DNA of 64,000 nucleotides from Archangium lansingense (GCF_026626635.1 NZ_JAPNKA010000001.1:9284501-9348500), one strand, 5' to 3'. Counted from the stretch's first letter, positions 24,469-34,104 are shown. Numbers and translations are program-made. Notes: generated by a model not told the origin, from the sequence alone.

Positions 24469-26106
24469 ATGGCGAAGACGCGGACGCGCGAGACGGTGGT
24501 GCTCGGGATGCTGGGCACATCGCTGGACACGGGGCGGGGGCCCAAGCGGTGGGACAAGTGGCGCCCCACTGTGGGGTTGTGTCAGCAGGAGGACCTGGTC
24601 GTGCACCGGTTGGAACTGCTCTCGCTGCCGGGACATGCCGAGCTCGTCCAAACGGTGATGGAGGACCTTGCCCAGGTGTCACCGGAGACGCAGGTGCGCC
24701 TGACGGAGCTGAACATCCGCAACCCGTGGGACCTGGAGGAGACGTACGGCGCACTGCTCGACTACGCGAAGGCCTACCCCTTCCATCCCGAGCAGGAGGA
24801 CTACCTCGTCCACATCACCACCGGGACGCATATCGCCCAGATCTCCATGTTCCTCCTGGTGGAGAGCCGGCACATCCCCGGGCGGCTGGTGCAGACATCT
24901 CCGCCCCAGGGAGGACGGGACCGGGGAGGACCGGGCCTCCATGCCATCATCGACCTGGACCTGTCGAAGTACGACACGCTCGCGAGGCGCTTCGAGCAGG
25001 AACAGCGAGAGGGCCTGTCCTTCTTGAAGGCGGGCATCGACACAAACAACGCGGCCTTCAACCGGCTCATCGAGCGGATAGAGCAGGTGGCCACGAGCTC
25101 GCGTGCCCCGCTCCTGCTCACCGGGCCCACGGGGGCGGGCAAGTCGCAGCTCGCCAAACGCATCTACCAGCTCAAGAAGACGCGGCGGCACGTGGGCGGT
25201 CCATTGGTGGACATCAACTGCGCCACGCTGCGCGGAGATGGAGCCATGTCCGCGCTCTTCGGCCACGTGAAGGGCGCCTTCACTGGGGCAGTGGGAGACC
25301 GGCCGGGGCTGCTGCGCCAGGCGAACGGCGGCGTGCTCTTCCTGGATGAGATTGGCGAGCTGGGCGCCGACGAGCAGGCCATGCTGCTGCGGGCGCTCGA
25401 GGACAAGCGCTTCCTGCCGGTGGGCTCGGACAAGGAGGCGGAGAGCGACTTCCAGCTCATCGCGGGCACCAACCGGGACCTCCAGGCCGAAGTGGAGCGC
25501 GGGCGCTTCCGCGAGGACCTGCTGGCGCGCATCAACCTGTGGACCTTCCGGCTGCCGCCCCTGTGCGAGCGGCCCGAGGACATCCTCCCCAACCTCCTTT
25601 ACGAGCTGGACCAGGCCTCACGGGCACTCGAGACGCGGGTGACGATGAACAAGGAAGCACAGGAGCACTTCCTGCGCTTCGCCACCTCGCCCGAGGCGCG
25701 CTGGAGCGGCAACTTCCGAGATCTCAACGCGGCGGTGCTGCGGATGGCGACACTCGCGCCCGGTGGACGCATCACTCGAGAAGGCGTGGACGAGGAGCTC
25801 GAACGGCTGCGCGCTGCGTGGGCGAAGAGCGGGCCGAAGCAGCACGCAGCGGCGGCGGTGGAGCTCGTGGTGGAGATGCTCGGGGAGGAGCGGGCCGAGG
25901 CGCTGGATCGGTTCGATCGGGCGCAGCTCGCGGAGGTGCTCGCCGTGTGCCGTCAGGCGCGCTCGCTGTCCGACGCGGGGCGGGCCCTCTTCGCGCAGTC
26001 GCGAGCACAGAAGAAAAGCGTCAACGACGCGGACCGGCTGCGGAAGTACCTCGCCCGCTTCGAGCTGAGCTGGGCGGACGTTGCGGGCAGAACGTCCGGA
26101 GTCTGA
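24469..26106 (+). CDS. rtcR: Sigma-54 activator RtcR
   Basis: RtcR senses RNA ends and switches on rtcBA. The 545-aa protein has an N-terminal CARF-like sensor domain of about 180 residues, then an AAA+ domain. Walker A GPTGAGKSQ is near residue 222, GAFTGA near residue 265 for sigma-54 contact, and Walker B GVLFLDEIGEL near residue 290. A last helical region of about 90 residues ends in a helix suited to DNA binding. It is transcribed away from rtcBA, with the sigma-54 promoter between. The start is the ATG following a pyrimidine-rich stretch. Confidence 0.93.
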   Translation: MAKTRTRETVVLGMLGTSLDTGRGPKRWDKWRPTVGLCQQEDLVVHRLELLSLPGHAELVQTVMEDLAQVSPETQVRLTELNIRNPWDLEETYGALLDYAKAYPFHPEQEDYLVHITTGTHIAQISMFLLVESRHIPGRLVQTSPPQGGRDRGGPGLHAIIDLDLSKYDTLARRFEQEQREGLSFLKAGIDTNNAAFNRLIERIEQVATSSRAPLLLTGPTGAGKSQLAKRIYQLKKTRRHVGGPLVDINCATLRGDGAMSALFGHVKGAFTGAVGDRPGLLRQANGGVLFLDEIGELGADEQAMLLRALEDKRFLPVGSDKEAESDFQLIAGTNRDLQAEVERGRFREDLLARINLWTFRLPPLCERPEDILPNLLYELDQASRALETRVTMNKEAQEHFLRFATSPEARWSGNFRDLNAAVLRMATLAPGGRITREGVDEELERLRAAWAKSGPKQHAAAAVELVVEMLGEERAEALDRFDRAQLAEVLAVCRQARSLSDAGRALFAQSRAQKKSVNDADRLRKYLARFELSWADVAGRTSGV

Positions 26107-26362
26107 ACCCACGTCGTACGGCTGAGGCTGGCGCTGCGCACTCGGCTGCCGTGCGGACACATGCCCTCGGCCAGCGAAAGAAGGAGCCGGTGCAGTCCTG
26201 ACGGGTGAACGAGGGCTGCGACCTCGATTCCGCGAGTGTGCCGACATACGGCCCCGCACCGGTCATCACAGATTCACACCTCCGCGTCTACCGCTCCGGT
26301 TGCGGGCCACTCCACGTGAGAGCCCCCAGCGGCCGAGTTCTTTCGGCCCGAGGAATGAATCC
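26107..26362. other. Gene-free gap before the T6SS cluster
   Basis: These 256 bases hold no credible ORF, no clear hairpin and no sigma-54-type site that I could find. The tssK promoter is expected here because the T6SS genes are all transcribed rightwards from 26363. Confidence 0.4.
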
Positions 26363-27679
26363 ATGACCCGCGTTTACGCGCTTCCCGCTGCCGTCCAATG
26401 GCACGAGGGAATGTTGCTCGCCCCTCAGCACTTTCAACAACAGGACCGCCGCCACGAAGCGCTGCTCCACCGCCACCTCGCGCTGGCCATGCCCTTCCAC
26501 TGGGGCGTGAGCCACCTCCAGTACGACCACTCACTCCTCCTCGCGGGCACGCTCAGGCTACTGGAGCTGGAGGCGATTCTGCCCGATGGGCTCATCGTCT
26601 CCCACCGCGCGGGCCAGGGCCGTGAGTTGCAGCTCGCGCTCACGGGACTGAAGGGGGTGGACTGGCAGCACCAGGTACGGCTGTACATCGCCGTCGCATC
26701 CGAGCAGCGCGGTGGCACCTACCCCAGCCGCTACATCCCCATCGAGAGCGAGCCGCTCGTCGACGAGAGCACCGGGGTCATGCCCCTGTGCATTCCCCAG
26801 CTCCAGCCACGGCTCGAGCTGTTCGCGGGCCTTCCCCCCGCCGGATACTGCGCGCTCCCCTTGGTGGAGGTCCGCCGCGACTGCGAGTCCTTCTTCGTAG
26901 AGGACTACCTGCCGCCGCTGCTGGCGGTGCCCTTCGACTCGGCGCTCGGAGAGCGGTGCGACCGGCTCTCCCTGCGCATCCGGCAGAAGGCCGCCACGCT
27001 GATGGAGTCGATCCGCGCTCGGGCCGCCGAGCCCCAGCAGGTCGCCGAGAGCCGGCAACAGCTGCGCTCGCTCGTGGCAGGGCTCCCGTCCTTCGAGGCT
27101 GTGCTCCGCTCGGGCGGGCCCCACCCCTTCATCCTCTATCACGCGCTGTGCGAGCTGGCCGGCCACCTTGCCACCCTGGGCGAGGAGCGCATCCCTCCCG
27201 CCTTCTCCGCCTATGAGCACCAGGATCTGCGGCGCTCCTTCGAGGCAGTCTTCTCCTTCCTCGAGAGCACCCTGGAACGGGGCGTCTCCGAGACCTATAG
27301 CCGCATCCCGCTCCAACCCGAGGCGGGCGGATTCTCCACGCGCTTCCTCCCAAGCTGGATGGGTCGCGAGCTGCTGCTCGAGGTGCGCGGCCGGCCCGGC
27401 GCCACCCGCCAGCAGGTGCTCGGGTGGATGGCCAGTTGCCGTATCGGCTCCGATGCTCGCCACCGACTGATGCGCGAGACGCGCACGCTCGGCGCCCGCC
27501 GCGAGCTCATCGACGGCCGTCCGGGGCTGGTCCCCCAACCCCACACCCTCCTGTTCTCCCTGGAGTCCAACACCCCCTTCATCCGTCTCGATGAACGGCT
27601 GCTGCTCGAGAACACCCTCGAGCCGGGCGAGGTCCAGGCCGCCTCCGACATCACCCTGCTCGTCCGCAAGGAGAACTGA
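26363..27679 (+). CDS. tssK: T6SS baseplate protein TssK
   Basis: TssK links the T6SS baseplate to the membrane complex. The 438-aa protein starts MTRVYALPAAVQWHEGMLLA, then PQHFQQQDRRHEALL, the family's diagnostic N-terminal pattern (W-x-EGMLLxPQHFQQ). The rest follows the shoulder-neck-head layout, with the YSRIPLQ-like hinge near residue 312. The chosen ATG matches this N-terminus. It is first in the cluster and followed closely by tssL, so they form one operon. Confidence 0.95.
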   Translation: MTRVYALPAAVQWHEGMLLAPQHFQQQDRRHEALLHRHLALAMPFHWGVSHLQYDHSLLLAGTLRLLELEAILPDGLIVSHRAGQGRELQLALTGLKGVDWQHQVRLYIAVASEQRGGTYPSRYIPIESEPLVDESTGVMPLCIPQLQPRLELFAGLPPAGYCALPLVEVRRDCESFFVEDYLPPLLAVPFDSALGERCDRLSLRIRQKAATLMESIRARAAEPQQVAESRQQLRSLVAGLPSFEAVLRSGGPHPFILYHALCELAGHLATLGEERIPPAFSAYEHQDLRRSFEAVFSFLESTLERGVSETYSRIPLQPEAGGFSTRFLPSWMGRELLLEVRGRPGATRQQVLGWMASCRIGSDARHRLMRETRTLGARRELIDGRPGLVPQPHTLLFSLESNTPFIRLDERLLLENTLEPGEVQAASDITLLVRKEN

Positions 27680-28486
27680 TTGCCCATGCGAAAGCCAGAC
27701 AGCCCCTCTCTCTCCTCCACCAGCTCGCTCCTGCTCGACAGGGCACGACTCCTGTTCGCCGAGATCCTCCAGTTGCGCCAGCAGGTTCAACTCCACTCCA
27801 CCGCAACCCGCTTCAACAGCAGGTTCACGCCAGGCCCCACCGTCGAGGAGCTCCGGCGGCGACTGCTCGATCGCGTGCAAGAGCAGACCCGCCCCGAAGG
27901 AGCGCCCCGTGGCTCGCTTCTCGAGCGCCACCTCGAGGAATGCCGCTACGTGATGGCCACCTTCGCCGATGAGGTGCTCGTCCATACCCCCTGGTACGGC
28001 CAAGAGGCGTGGCGGGAGAACCTGCTGGAAGACGCGCTCTTTGGAAGCCACGACGCCGGGGATCGCTTCTTCACGGAGGTCGCACGCCTGCTGAGTGAGC
28101 GGGATCCAGCACGTGAGGAATTGGCGGCCGTGTACATGATGGCGCTCGCGCTCGGCTTCCAGGGCCGTTACCGGGGACTGGGAGCCGAGGCCGCCCTGCA
28201 GGACATGCAGCGCCAGCTCTTCACCCTGGCCTTCCAGCGGCCGCCCGAGCCGGACGCGTCCTCACGCAGGCTGGTGGGCCAGGCCTACGAGCACACCCGG
28301 GATGAGCGGACGGATCGGCGTCCCGAGCGCCGCGGCCCCTGGGTTGCCGCCATCGCCGCCGCGCTCACCCTCACCTTCGCCACCAGCGGAGCCCTCTCCA
28401 TCCACCACTCCTCGCAGCGCGCTGGAACAGTCCCCTCGTCCTCCGTCGCCGCAGCCACTTCTGTCCCTTCGGAGGCACACCGATGA
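27680..28486 (+). CDS. tssL: T6SS membrane-complex protein TssL (DotU-type)
   Basis: The 268-aa protein has the DotU cytoplasmic core: RYVMATFADEVLVHTPWYGQ, then WRENLLEDALFG, the family's conserved helices. A C-terminal membrane anchor lies near residues 215-235 (GPWVAAIAAALTLTFATSGA). It lacks an OmpA-like extension. The TTG at 27680 has a GGAG box 6 bases before it; an ATG two codons later is an alternative. It overlaps the next gene by 4 bases. Confidence 0.92.
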   Translation: MPMRKPDSPSLSSTSSLLLDRARLLFAEILQLRQQVQLHSTATRFNSRFTPGPTVEELRRRLLDRVQEQTRPEGAPRGSLLERHLEECRYVMATFADEVLVHTPWYGQEAWRENLLEDALFGSHDAGDRFFTEVARLLSERDPAREELAAVYMMALALGFQGRYRGLGAEAALQDMQRQLFTLAFQRPPEPDASSRRLVGQAYEHTRDERTDRRPERRGPWVAAIAAALTLTFATSGALSIHHSSQRAGTVPSSSVAAATSVPSEAHR

Positions 28487-29808
28487 ACGCCACCCCCTCT
28501 CCCCTCGACACCGCCCTGCACCGATTGGGCGCCACCGGCCGCCAGCGAGACAGGCGCTACCAGGTGCCCTGGATCATGCTGGTGGGTGAGCCGAGCTCGG
28601 GACGGACGTCCCTCATGGCGGGCACCAACCTGCGCCGCCCCTATGGCTCTCCCACTCGCAGGGAGATGGAGGCGGAGGGCTGGGGCGTCTGGCTCTTCGA
28701 TCAGGGCCTCGTGCTGGACATGCCCGGAATGACCGAGGTGCCAACGGATGAATGGCAGGCTCTCCTCCAGCACCTCAAGGGCATCCGCGGCCAGCGGCCC
28801 ATCGACGGGCTGATGCTGACCGTACCCGCCACCGAGCTCACCGGACCCACGGCCCTGGATGACGTCAAGCTCGATCGCAAGGCCCAGGGAATCTTCGAGC
28901 GGCTGCAATCCCTGCGCGCCGAGCTGGGCGTGCGCGTCCCCATCTCCGTCATCATCACGCAGGCGGACCACCTCCCCGGCTTCGCCGCGTTCTGCCGCAC
29001 CCTGCCGCCGCGCATGCGGGACGAGATGCTCGGCTGGTCCAGTCCCTACTCTCACGAGGAGCCCTACGCCCCGGCCTGGGTGGACGAGGCCTGCGAGAGC
29101 ATCCACCAGGAGTTGTCTCGGATGCAGCTGGAGTTGCTCGCGGACGGGTGGGGCGATCCCTCCGACCGGGAGACCGGCTTCCTCCTCCCGTCCGAGCTGC
29201 GCGCCATGGCCGCGCCGCTGCGGCGGCTGCTCGATGTCCTCTTCCAATCCACCCCCTACACGCAGCCCTCGATGCTGCGGGGCATCTACTTCTGTGGAGA
29301 TCCGGAAGCGGAGGCCACCCCGGGCGTCCCCGGGAGACGGACCCCCACGCAGCGCTCTCCGCTCTTCATCACCCACCTGCTGGAGCGCAAGGTCTTCCCG
29401 GAGAGCGGGCTGGCAGGTCCGGATGCCGAGCTCACACGTGGCAACCAGCGCGTGGTGAAGATGCTCCAGGGAACGCTCCTCCTCTGCGCAGCGCTTGCGG
29501 TGCTCATCCCGGGACTGCTGTGGGCGCTCTCACGTTCCCCTGGGGAGGAGAGGACAGCCCCGCAACCGCCACCCGCGGCGGCCCAGCCCGCGGAGCCCGC
29601 TCCCGCTCCGAAGCCCGCTCAGACCTCGAAGCCCACTCCTGCCCCGAAGCCCATCCAGGCCTCGAAGCCCGCTCCCGCTCCGAAGCCCGTCCAGGTGCGA
29701 CAGCCAGTCCGGAGCGCCACCTGGGATGACGCGCCCCCACCTCGAACGGCCTGGGATGATGCCCCTCCCCCTCCTCCCACCGGTGCCAGCACCTACCGGA
29801 GGAACTAG
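28483..29808 (+). CDS. tssM: Short TssM-like protein (NTPase domain, one TM, Pro-rich tail)
   Basis: TssM is normally an inner-membrane protein of 1,100-1,200 aa. This one has 441. It keeps the cytoplasmic NTPase-like domain with a P-loop-like GEPSSGRTS at about residue 36, where the Walker Lys is Arg. DMPGM at about residue 80 is the DxxG box. One membrane segment follows near residue 330 (LLLCAALAVLIPGLLWAL). The tail of 90 residues is Pro-rich with three PAPKPxQ units. The first TM pair and the whole periplasmic part that contacts TssJ are missing. No frameshift is visible and the next gene starts 3 bases after the stop, so I take the short form as real. Confidence 0.8.
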   Translation: MNATPSPLDTALHRLGATGRQRDRRYQVPWIMLVGEPSSGRTSLMAGTNLRRPYGSPTRREMEAEGWGVWLFDQGLVLDMPGMTEVPTDEWQALLQHLKGIRGQRPIDGLMLTVPATELTGPTALDDVKLDRKAQGIFERLQSLRAELGVRVPISVIITQADHLPGFAAFCRTLPPRMRDEMLGWSSPYSHEEPYAPAWVDEACESIHQELSRMQLELLADGWGDPSDRETGFLLPSELRAMAAPLRRLLDVLFQSTPYTQPSMLRGIYFCGDPEAEATPGVPGRRTPTQRSPLFITHLLERKVFPESGLAGPDAELTRGNQRVVKMLQGTLLLCAALAVLIPGLLWALSRSPGEERTAPQPPPAAAQPAEPAPAPKPAQTSKPTPAPKPIQASKPAPAPKPVQVRQPVRSATWDDAPPPRTAWDDAPPPPPTGASTYRRN

Positions 29809-29810
29809 CC

Positions 29811-30950
29811 ATGGCGGACGCAACTCCCGTCTCCCCGCCAGACCTCGAGCCGCTCCTTCAACCCATCTCCCCCGAGGCTCCCTCGGGCCGGAGCCTGCGC
29901 TACGAGCCCCTCTACCAACAGATCCGCGAGGCACGCCGCGAGGATGACGCCTCGCTGCCCCAGGGCGTGTGGCAGGCCCCGCTCAAGCGGGCCGACTGGG
30001 CGCTGGTGGGCGAGCTCTGCCAGCAGGCCCTGACGCGCGAGTCCAAGGACCTTCAGCTCTCCGTCTGGCTCACCGAGGCCTGGCTGATGCAGCGGGGCTT
30101 CGCCGGCCTGCCGTGGGGGCTGCGGCTCTCCACCGCCCTATTGGAGCGCTTCTGGGACACCCTGTGGCCAATCCTCGACGGCGACGACGCGGAGGCCCGG
30201 CTCGCGCCCCTGAAGTGGCTCGATGACAGGCTCGTCCTCGCTCTCGGAAGGGTGCCCCTCGTCAGACCACCTGTTCCCGGTGCCGTGACGTATGTCTATG
30301 CCGACTGGCAGCAGCTCCTCCTCCGGGAGAGACAGGCGGGCACCCGGGCGCGAACCGACACCGAGGAGGATGAGACACCAGGAGGTACCACCCCGCCCCC
30401 GGTGACGCGGGAGCGATTCATCGCGGCCGCGGCCCAAATGTCCGCGCCCACCCTCGCCGCGCTCTCGAAACAGCTCACCGAAGCGCTCGCGTCCGCCTCC
30501 GCGCTGGAACACGTGCTCGATGCGCAACTGGGAGACTCCTCCGTGGCGCTCCGTCGCAGCCGCGCCCTCTTGGGCGACATCCAGACACTGCTCACCCTGT
30601 TGAGAGGCGGTTCGTCCACGGAGCAACCCGAGGAGGAACCGGAGGCCGAGCCAGAGCCCGTGGACACGCCGGACGAACGGACCACCGATGAACTGGAAGC
30701 CCTTTCTGAGCTTTCGGAACCAGAACAGCTGACTGACATCATCCAAGGCCGTACCGAGGCCTATCAACTCCTCGGACTCGCCGCCGACTACCTGCTACGC
30801 ACCGAGCCGCACAGCCCCGTGCCCTATCTGGTCAAGCGCGCCCTGGCCTGGGGACGGATGCCGCTCCATGAGCTCCTGCGCGAGCTCGTGCCCGACGACT
30901 CCAACGTGCAGGCCATCCACACGCTGCTCGGCATGAACCAGGAAAGGTGA
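29811..30950 (+). CDS. tssA: T6SS protein TssA (ImpA-N type)
   Basis: TssA caps or coordinates tail-sheath assembly. The 379-aa protein has the ImpA N-terminal domain (PISPEAPSGRSLRYEPLYQQ, DWALVGELCQQALTRESKDL). A central acidic linker (EEEPEAEPEPVD) separates it from a C-terminal helical part ending in the family-like HSPVPYLVKRALAWG. It begins 3 bases after the short tssM and ends 97 bases before tssB. That gap has an AAAGGAGAAA ribosome site for tssB. Confidence 0.88.
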   Translation: MADATPVSPPDLEPLLQPISPEAPSGRSLRYEPLYQQIREARREDDASLPQGVWQAPLKRADWALVGELCQQALTRESKDLQLSVWLTEAWLMQRGFAGLPWGLRLSTALLERFWDTLWPILDGDDAEARLAPLKWLDDRLVLALGRVPLVRPPVPGAVTYVYADWQQLLLRERQAGTRARTDTEEDETPGGTTPPPVTRERFIAAAAQMSAPTLAALSKQLTEALASASALEHVLDAQLGDSSVALRRSRALLGDIQTLLTLLRGGSSTEQPEEEPEAEPEPVDTPDERTTDELEALSELSEPEQLTDIIQGRTEAYQLLGLAADYLLRTEPHSPVPYLVKRALAWGRMPLHELLRELVPDDSNVQAIHTLLGMNQER

Positions 30951-31047
30951 GCTGCACCCGCTCACAAAGTCACGCGGCCCACTCTATCCAGACATTGCGC
31001 AACAAGCACAAGCAACACAATCCCACACACCCAAAGGAGAAAAGACA

Positions 31048-31557
31048 ATGCCTTTCAACGAGAGCATTCAGCACAAGCTGGGCCGGGTCCGCCCCCCCCG
31101 CGTGCAGATCACCTACGACGTGCAGGTCGGCGACGCCGTGGAAGAGAAGGAACTGCCGCTGGTGGTTGGAATCCTGGCGGATCTCGCCGGCCAGCGCGAG
31201 GAACTCCCGCGGTTGAGGGATCGCAAGTTCACGGAGATCGACAAAGACAACTTCGACAAGGTGATGGAGGCGCTCGGACCCAAGCTGGTGCTGAAGGTTG
31301 CGGACAAGCTCAACGGCAACGACAGCCGCATGGAAGTGGAGCTGAAGTTCACAAGCATCGACTCGTTCCATCCGAAGCAGCTCATCGAACAGATCGAGCC
31401 CCTTCGCCAGCTCCTGGAGCGTCGCCAGCGGCTGGTGGACCTCATGGCCAAGCTGGACGGCAATGACGCGCTGATGGAGCGGCTCCAGTCCTTGTTGGCG
31501 AAGAAGGACGAGCTCGAGCGCCTCGAGTCCGAGCTGAAGGCAGAGCAGAAGCAGTAA
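31048..31557 (+). CDS. tssB: T6SS sheath small subunit TssB (VipA)
   Basis: TssB and TssC form the contractile sheath. The 169-aa protein has the usual N-terminus MPFNESIQHKLGRVRPPRVQ, then ITYDV and the block KELPLVVGILADLAGQ. The C-terminal helix (RQRLVDLMAKLDGNDAL) is the part held by ClpV in other systems. An AAAGGAGAAA box lies before the ATG. tssC follows 40 bases later. Confidence 0.95.
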   Translation: MPFNESIQHKLGRVRPPRVQITYDVQVGDAVEEKELPLVVGILADLAGQREELPRLRDRKFTEIDKDNFDKVMEALGPKLVLKVADKLNGNDSRMEVELKFTSIDSFHPKQLIEQIEPLRQLLERRQRLVDLMAKLDGNDALMERLQSLLAKKDELERLESELKAEQKQ

Positions 31558-31597
31558 CGACCCCGGAAACACCCATTCACAGACAGGAGAGAAGCAC

Positions 31598-33061
31598 ATG
31601 GCGGATGAAGCAACTCAGGCGGAGCAGGGACTGCTGGCAACCCTCATCCAACAAGGCAGGTTGGCACGAGACGAGGGCCAGATGGCTCGCGCCCGAGAGC
31701 TGATGGGCGAGTTCGTGGAGCAGGCTCCAAACCTCGCGGTCTCCGACAAGCCGGACTTGATGAAGCTCATCGGGGAGCAAATCTCCGACATCGAGAAGAA
31801 GATCGGCGGCCAGCTCGACGAGGTGCTGCACCACAAGGACTTCCAGAAGCTGGAGGCTTCCTGGCGGGGGCTGCACATGCTGGTGCGCGAGAGCGAGACG
31901 GGAACGAACCTGAAGCTGCGGGTGATGCACGCCAGCAAGCAGGAGTTGCTGGACGACGGGGCGCGGGCGCCTGATTTCGACCAGAGCGCGCTCTTCAAGA
32001 AGGTCTACGAGGAGGAGTACGGCACCTTCGGAGGGCAGCCCTACGGAGTGCTCCTGGGCGATTACGAGTTCGGCCGCACCCCGATGGACACAGACCTGCT
32101 GAAGTTCATCTCCCAGGTGGCCGCCGCCGCCCATGCGCCCTTCATCTCCGCGGCCAGCCCCTCGTTGTTCGACCTGGACAGTTTCGCGGACATCGGCGCC
32201 CCGCGCGACCTGGCGCGCCAGTTCGAGAGCACGGACCTCGCCAACTGGCGCAGCTTCCGGCAGTCGGAGGACTCACGCTACGTGGCGCTGGTGTTGCCGC
32301 ACGTCCTGATGCGGCTGCCCTACGGCCCGGACACGGCACCGGTGGATGGCCTGGGTGACTACAAGGAGAACGTGGACGGCAGAGACCACCGCAAGTACCT
32401 CTGGGGCAACGCCGCCTACGCGATGGGCCAGCGCATCACCAACGCCTTCGCCCTCTATCAGTGGTGCGCCAACATCCGCGGGGTGGAGGGTGGCGGCATC
32501 GTCCAGGAGCTGCCCATCCACTCCTTCCACACCGGAGAGGGAGAGCTCGCCCAGAAGTGCCCCACCGAGGTGGCCATCACCGACCGGCGTGAGAAGGAAT
32601 TGAACGACCTGGGCTTCATCGCCCTCTGCTACGAAAAGGGCACCAACAAGGCGGCCTTCTTCGGCTCGCAGACGGCCAACAAACCCCGGCGCTTCGACAC
32701 GCCCGAGGCCAACGCCAACGCCGAGCTGTCCGCACAGCTCCCCTACATTCTGGCCACCTCGCGCTTCGCCCACTACCTCAAGGGCATGATGCGCGACAAG
32801 ATTGGCGGTTTCGCCTCGCGCGAGGAGGTCTCCGACTTCCTCAACCGGTGGATCAACAGATACGTGCAGCTCAACGACGAGGCGTCCTTCGCCACCAAGG
32901 CCCGCCAGCCGCTGCGCGAGGCGCGAATCGAGGTCACCGAGGTGCCAGGCCGTCCCGGCGCCTACCGGGCCGTGGTGTTCCTCCGCCCGCACTTCCAGCT
33001 CAATGAACTGACGGCCTCCATCCGCCTGGTGGCGGACCTGCCCGCCCCGTCCGCGCCCTGA
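31598..33061 (+). CDS. tssC: T6SS sheath large subunit TssC (VipB)
   Basis: The 487-aa protein has the typical sheath core: WRGLHMLVRESETGTNLKLR near residue 88, PYGVLLGDYEFGRTP near 148, LPYGPDTAPVDG near 247, and a C-terminal IEVTEVPGRPGAYRAVVFLR. Its length matches the family, so it is complete. It follows tssB directly and is followed by hcp. Confidence 0.97.
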   Translation: MADEATQAEQGLLATLIQQGRLARDEGQMARARELMGEFVEQAPNLAVSDKPDLMKLIGEQISDIEKKIGGQLDEVLHHKDFQKLEASWRGLHMLVRESETGTNLKLRVMHASKQELLDDGARAPDFDQSALFKKVYEEEYGTFGGQPYGVLLGDYEFGRTPMDTDLLKFISQVAAAAHAPFISAASPSLFDLDSFADIGAPRDLARQFESTDLANWRSFRQSEDSRYVALVLPHVLMRLPYGPDTAPVDGLGDYKENVDGRDHRKYLWGNAAYAMGQRITNAFALYQWCANIRGVEGGGIVQELPIHSFHTGEGELAQKCPTEVAITDRREKELNDLGFIALCYEKGTNKAAFFGSQTANKPRRFDTPEANANAELSAQLPYILATSRFAHYLKGMMRDKIGGFASREEVSDFLNRWINRYVQLNDEASFATKARQPLREARIEVTEVPGRPGAYRAVVFLRPHFQLNELTASIRLVADLPAPSAP

Positions 33062-33103
33062 ATCCTCCCCACCCCATTCCATACCCAGAGGTCCTAGAAA
33101 GAC

Positions 33104-33604
33104 ATGCCAGCCAACATCTATCTCAAGTTCGAGGACGCCGCGCTCAAGGGAGAGTCCACCTCCGGGCAGGGCAAGGATGAGATCGAAGTGATTGCCTTCA
33201 GCCACACCGTCACCAAGCCGCTGTCCAGCAGCCAGGCCTCCAACGTCAACCGCGTGCACGGGCGTACCCAGCACGAGGACTTCATCATCAAGAAGTGGGT
33301 GGACCAGACGACTCCCAAGCTCAACCAGTACTGCAGCCAGGGAGTGGAGCTCAAGAAGGCCACCGTCACCATCTACGTGCAGCCCGCGGGCAAGAACAAC
33401 ACCTCCGAGCAGAAGGGGGACGCCGTGAAGCTCTTCGTCTACACGATGGAGAACGTCATCATCAGCTCGGTGTCCGTGACCGGTGGGGTGGAAGACACGG
33501 CCGTCGAGACGATCGCGCTCAACTACTCGGCCATCACCTGGTCGAACGAGCGCAACGGCAGCAAGACGGCGGGCTGGGACCTGGCGAAGAACCAACCCAA
33601 GTGA
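33104..33604 (+). CDS. hcp: T6SS tube protein Hcp
   Basis: Hcp forms the inner tube. The 166-aa protein starts MPANIYLKFEDAALKGESTS and has the family loop HTVTKPLSSSQASNVNRVHG, with a final strand WSNERNGSKTAGWDLAKN. It is complete. It lies between tssC and tssE in one operon. Confidence 0.95.
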   Translation: MPANIYLKFEDAALKGESTSGQGKDEIEVIAFSHTVTKPLSSSQASNVNRVHGRTQHEDFIIKKWVDQTTPKLNQYCSQGVELKKATVTIYVQPAGKNNTSEQKGDAVKLFVYTMENVIISSVSVTGGVEDTAVETIALNYSAITWSNERNGSKTAGWDLAKNQPK

Positions 33605-33621
33605 GCCAGGGAGAAACACCC

Positions 33622-34104
33622 ATGAGAGCCGCACCGAGGAGTCGCGGGGTCCTCGCCCCGCTGTTGAGCAGACTGCTGTTGGACCGAGGGGAGGATGCCG
33701 GCCCACCCGAGGCCCTGGACGAAGAGGAGCTGCGCGCCTCGGTGCGGCTCGAGGTGGCCCGCGTGCTGAGCACCCGTTGCACGCTCACCCTGGCGCAGGC
33801 CGAGTCCCTGGCACCCGAGGAGCGCTCGGCCCTGGACTACGGGTTGCCGGACCTGGGGAGCTTGAGCCTGGAGTCGCCGGCGGACGCCCGGCGCCTGGAG
33901 CGGCTCGTCACCCAGGCGGTGAAGGCCTTCGAGCCACGCCTTCGCCTGCTCCAGGTCACCGTGCAACCCCCACCCCAGGTGCCGGGCGCGCCCAGGGTGG
34001 TCCTCACTGGCCACCTGGTTCAGGCGCCCCAGGCCGAGCCCTTCTTCCTCCCGCTGCGGCTGGATCGCGACGGGAGCCTGCTGGAGGTGAGTCATGGGCG
34101 CTAG
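33622..34104 (+). CDS. tssE: T6SS baseplate wedge protein TssE (gp25-like)
   Basis: This 160-aa protein has the gp25 core: LDYGLPDLGSLSLESPADAR, FEPRLRLLQVTVQP and LVQAPQAEPFFLPLRLD. The N-terminal LAPLLSRLLLD is the family helix. The ATG lies 17 bases after hcp's stop. Its end overlaps tssF's start by 11 bases, so they are translated together. Confidence 0.88.
   Translation: MRAAPRSRGVLAPLLSRLLLDRGEDAGPPEALDEEELRASVRLEVARVLSTRCTLTLAQAESLAPEERSALDYGLPDLGSLSLESPADARRLERLVTQAVKAFEPRLRLLQVTVQPPPQVPGAPRVVLTGHLVQAPQAEPFFLPLRLDRDGSLLEVSHGR

Noticed and set aside
29580..29700. Short direct repeats considered as a CRISPR-like array
   Set aside because: They are in-frame codon repeats of PAPKP in tssM with no unique spacers.
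32273..33706. 477-aa minus-strand ORF under tssC and hcp
   Set aside because: It is a shadow; both T6SS genes are clear on the plus strand.
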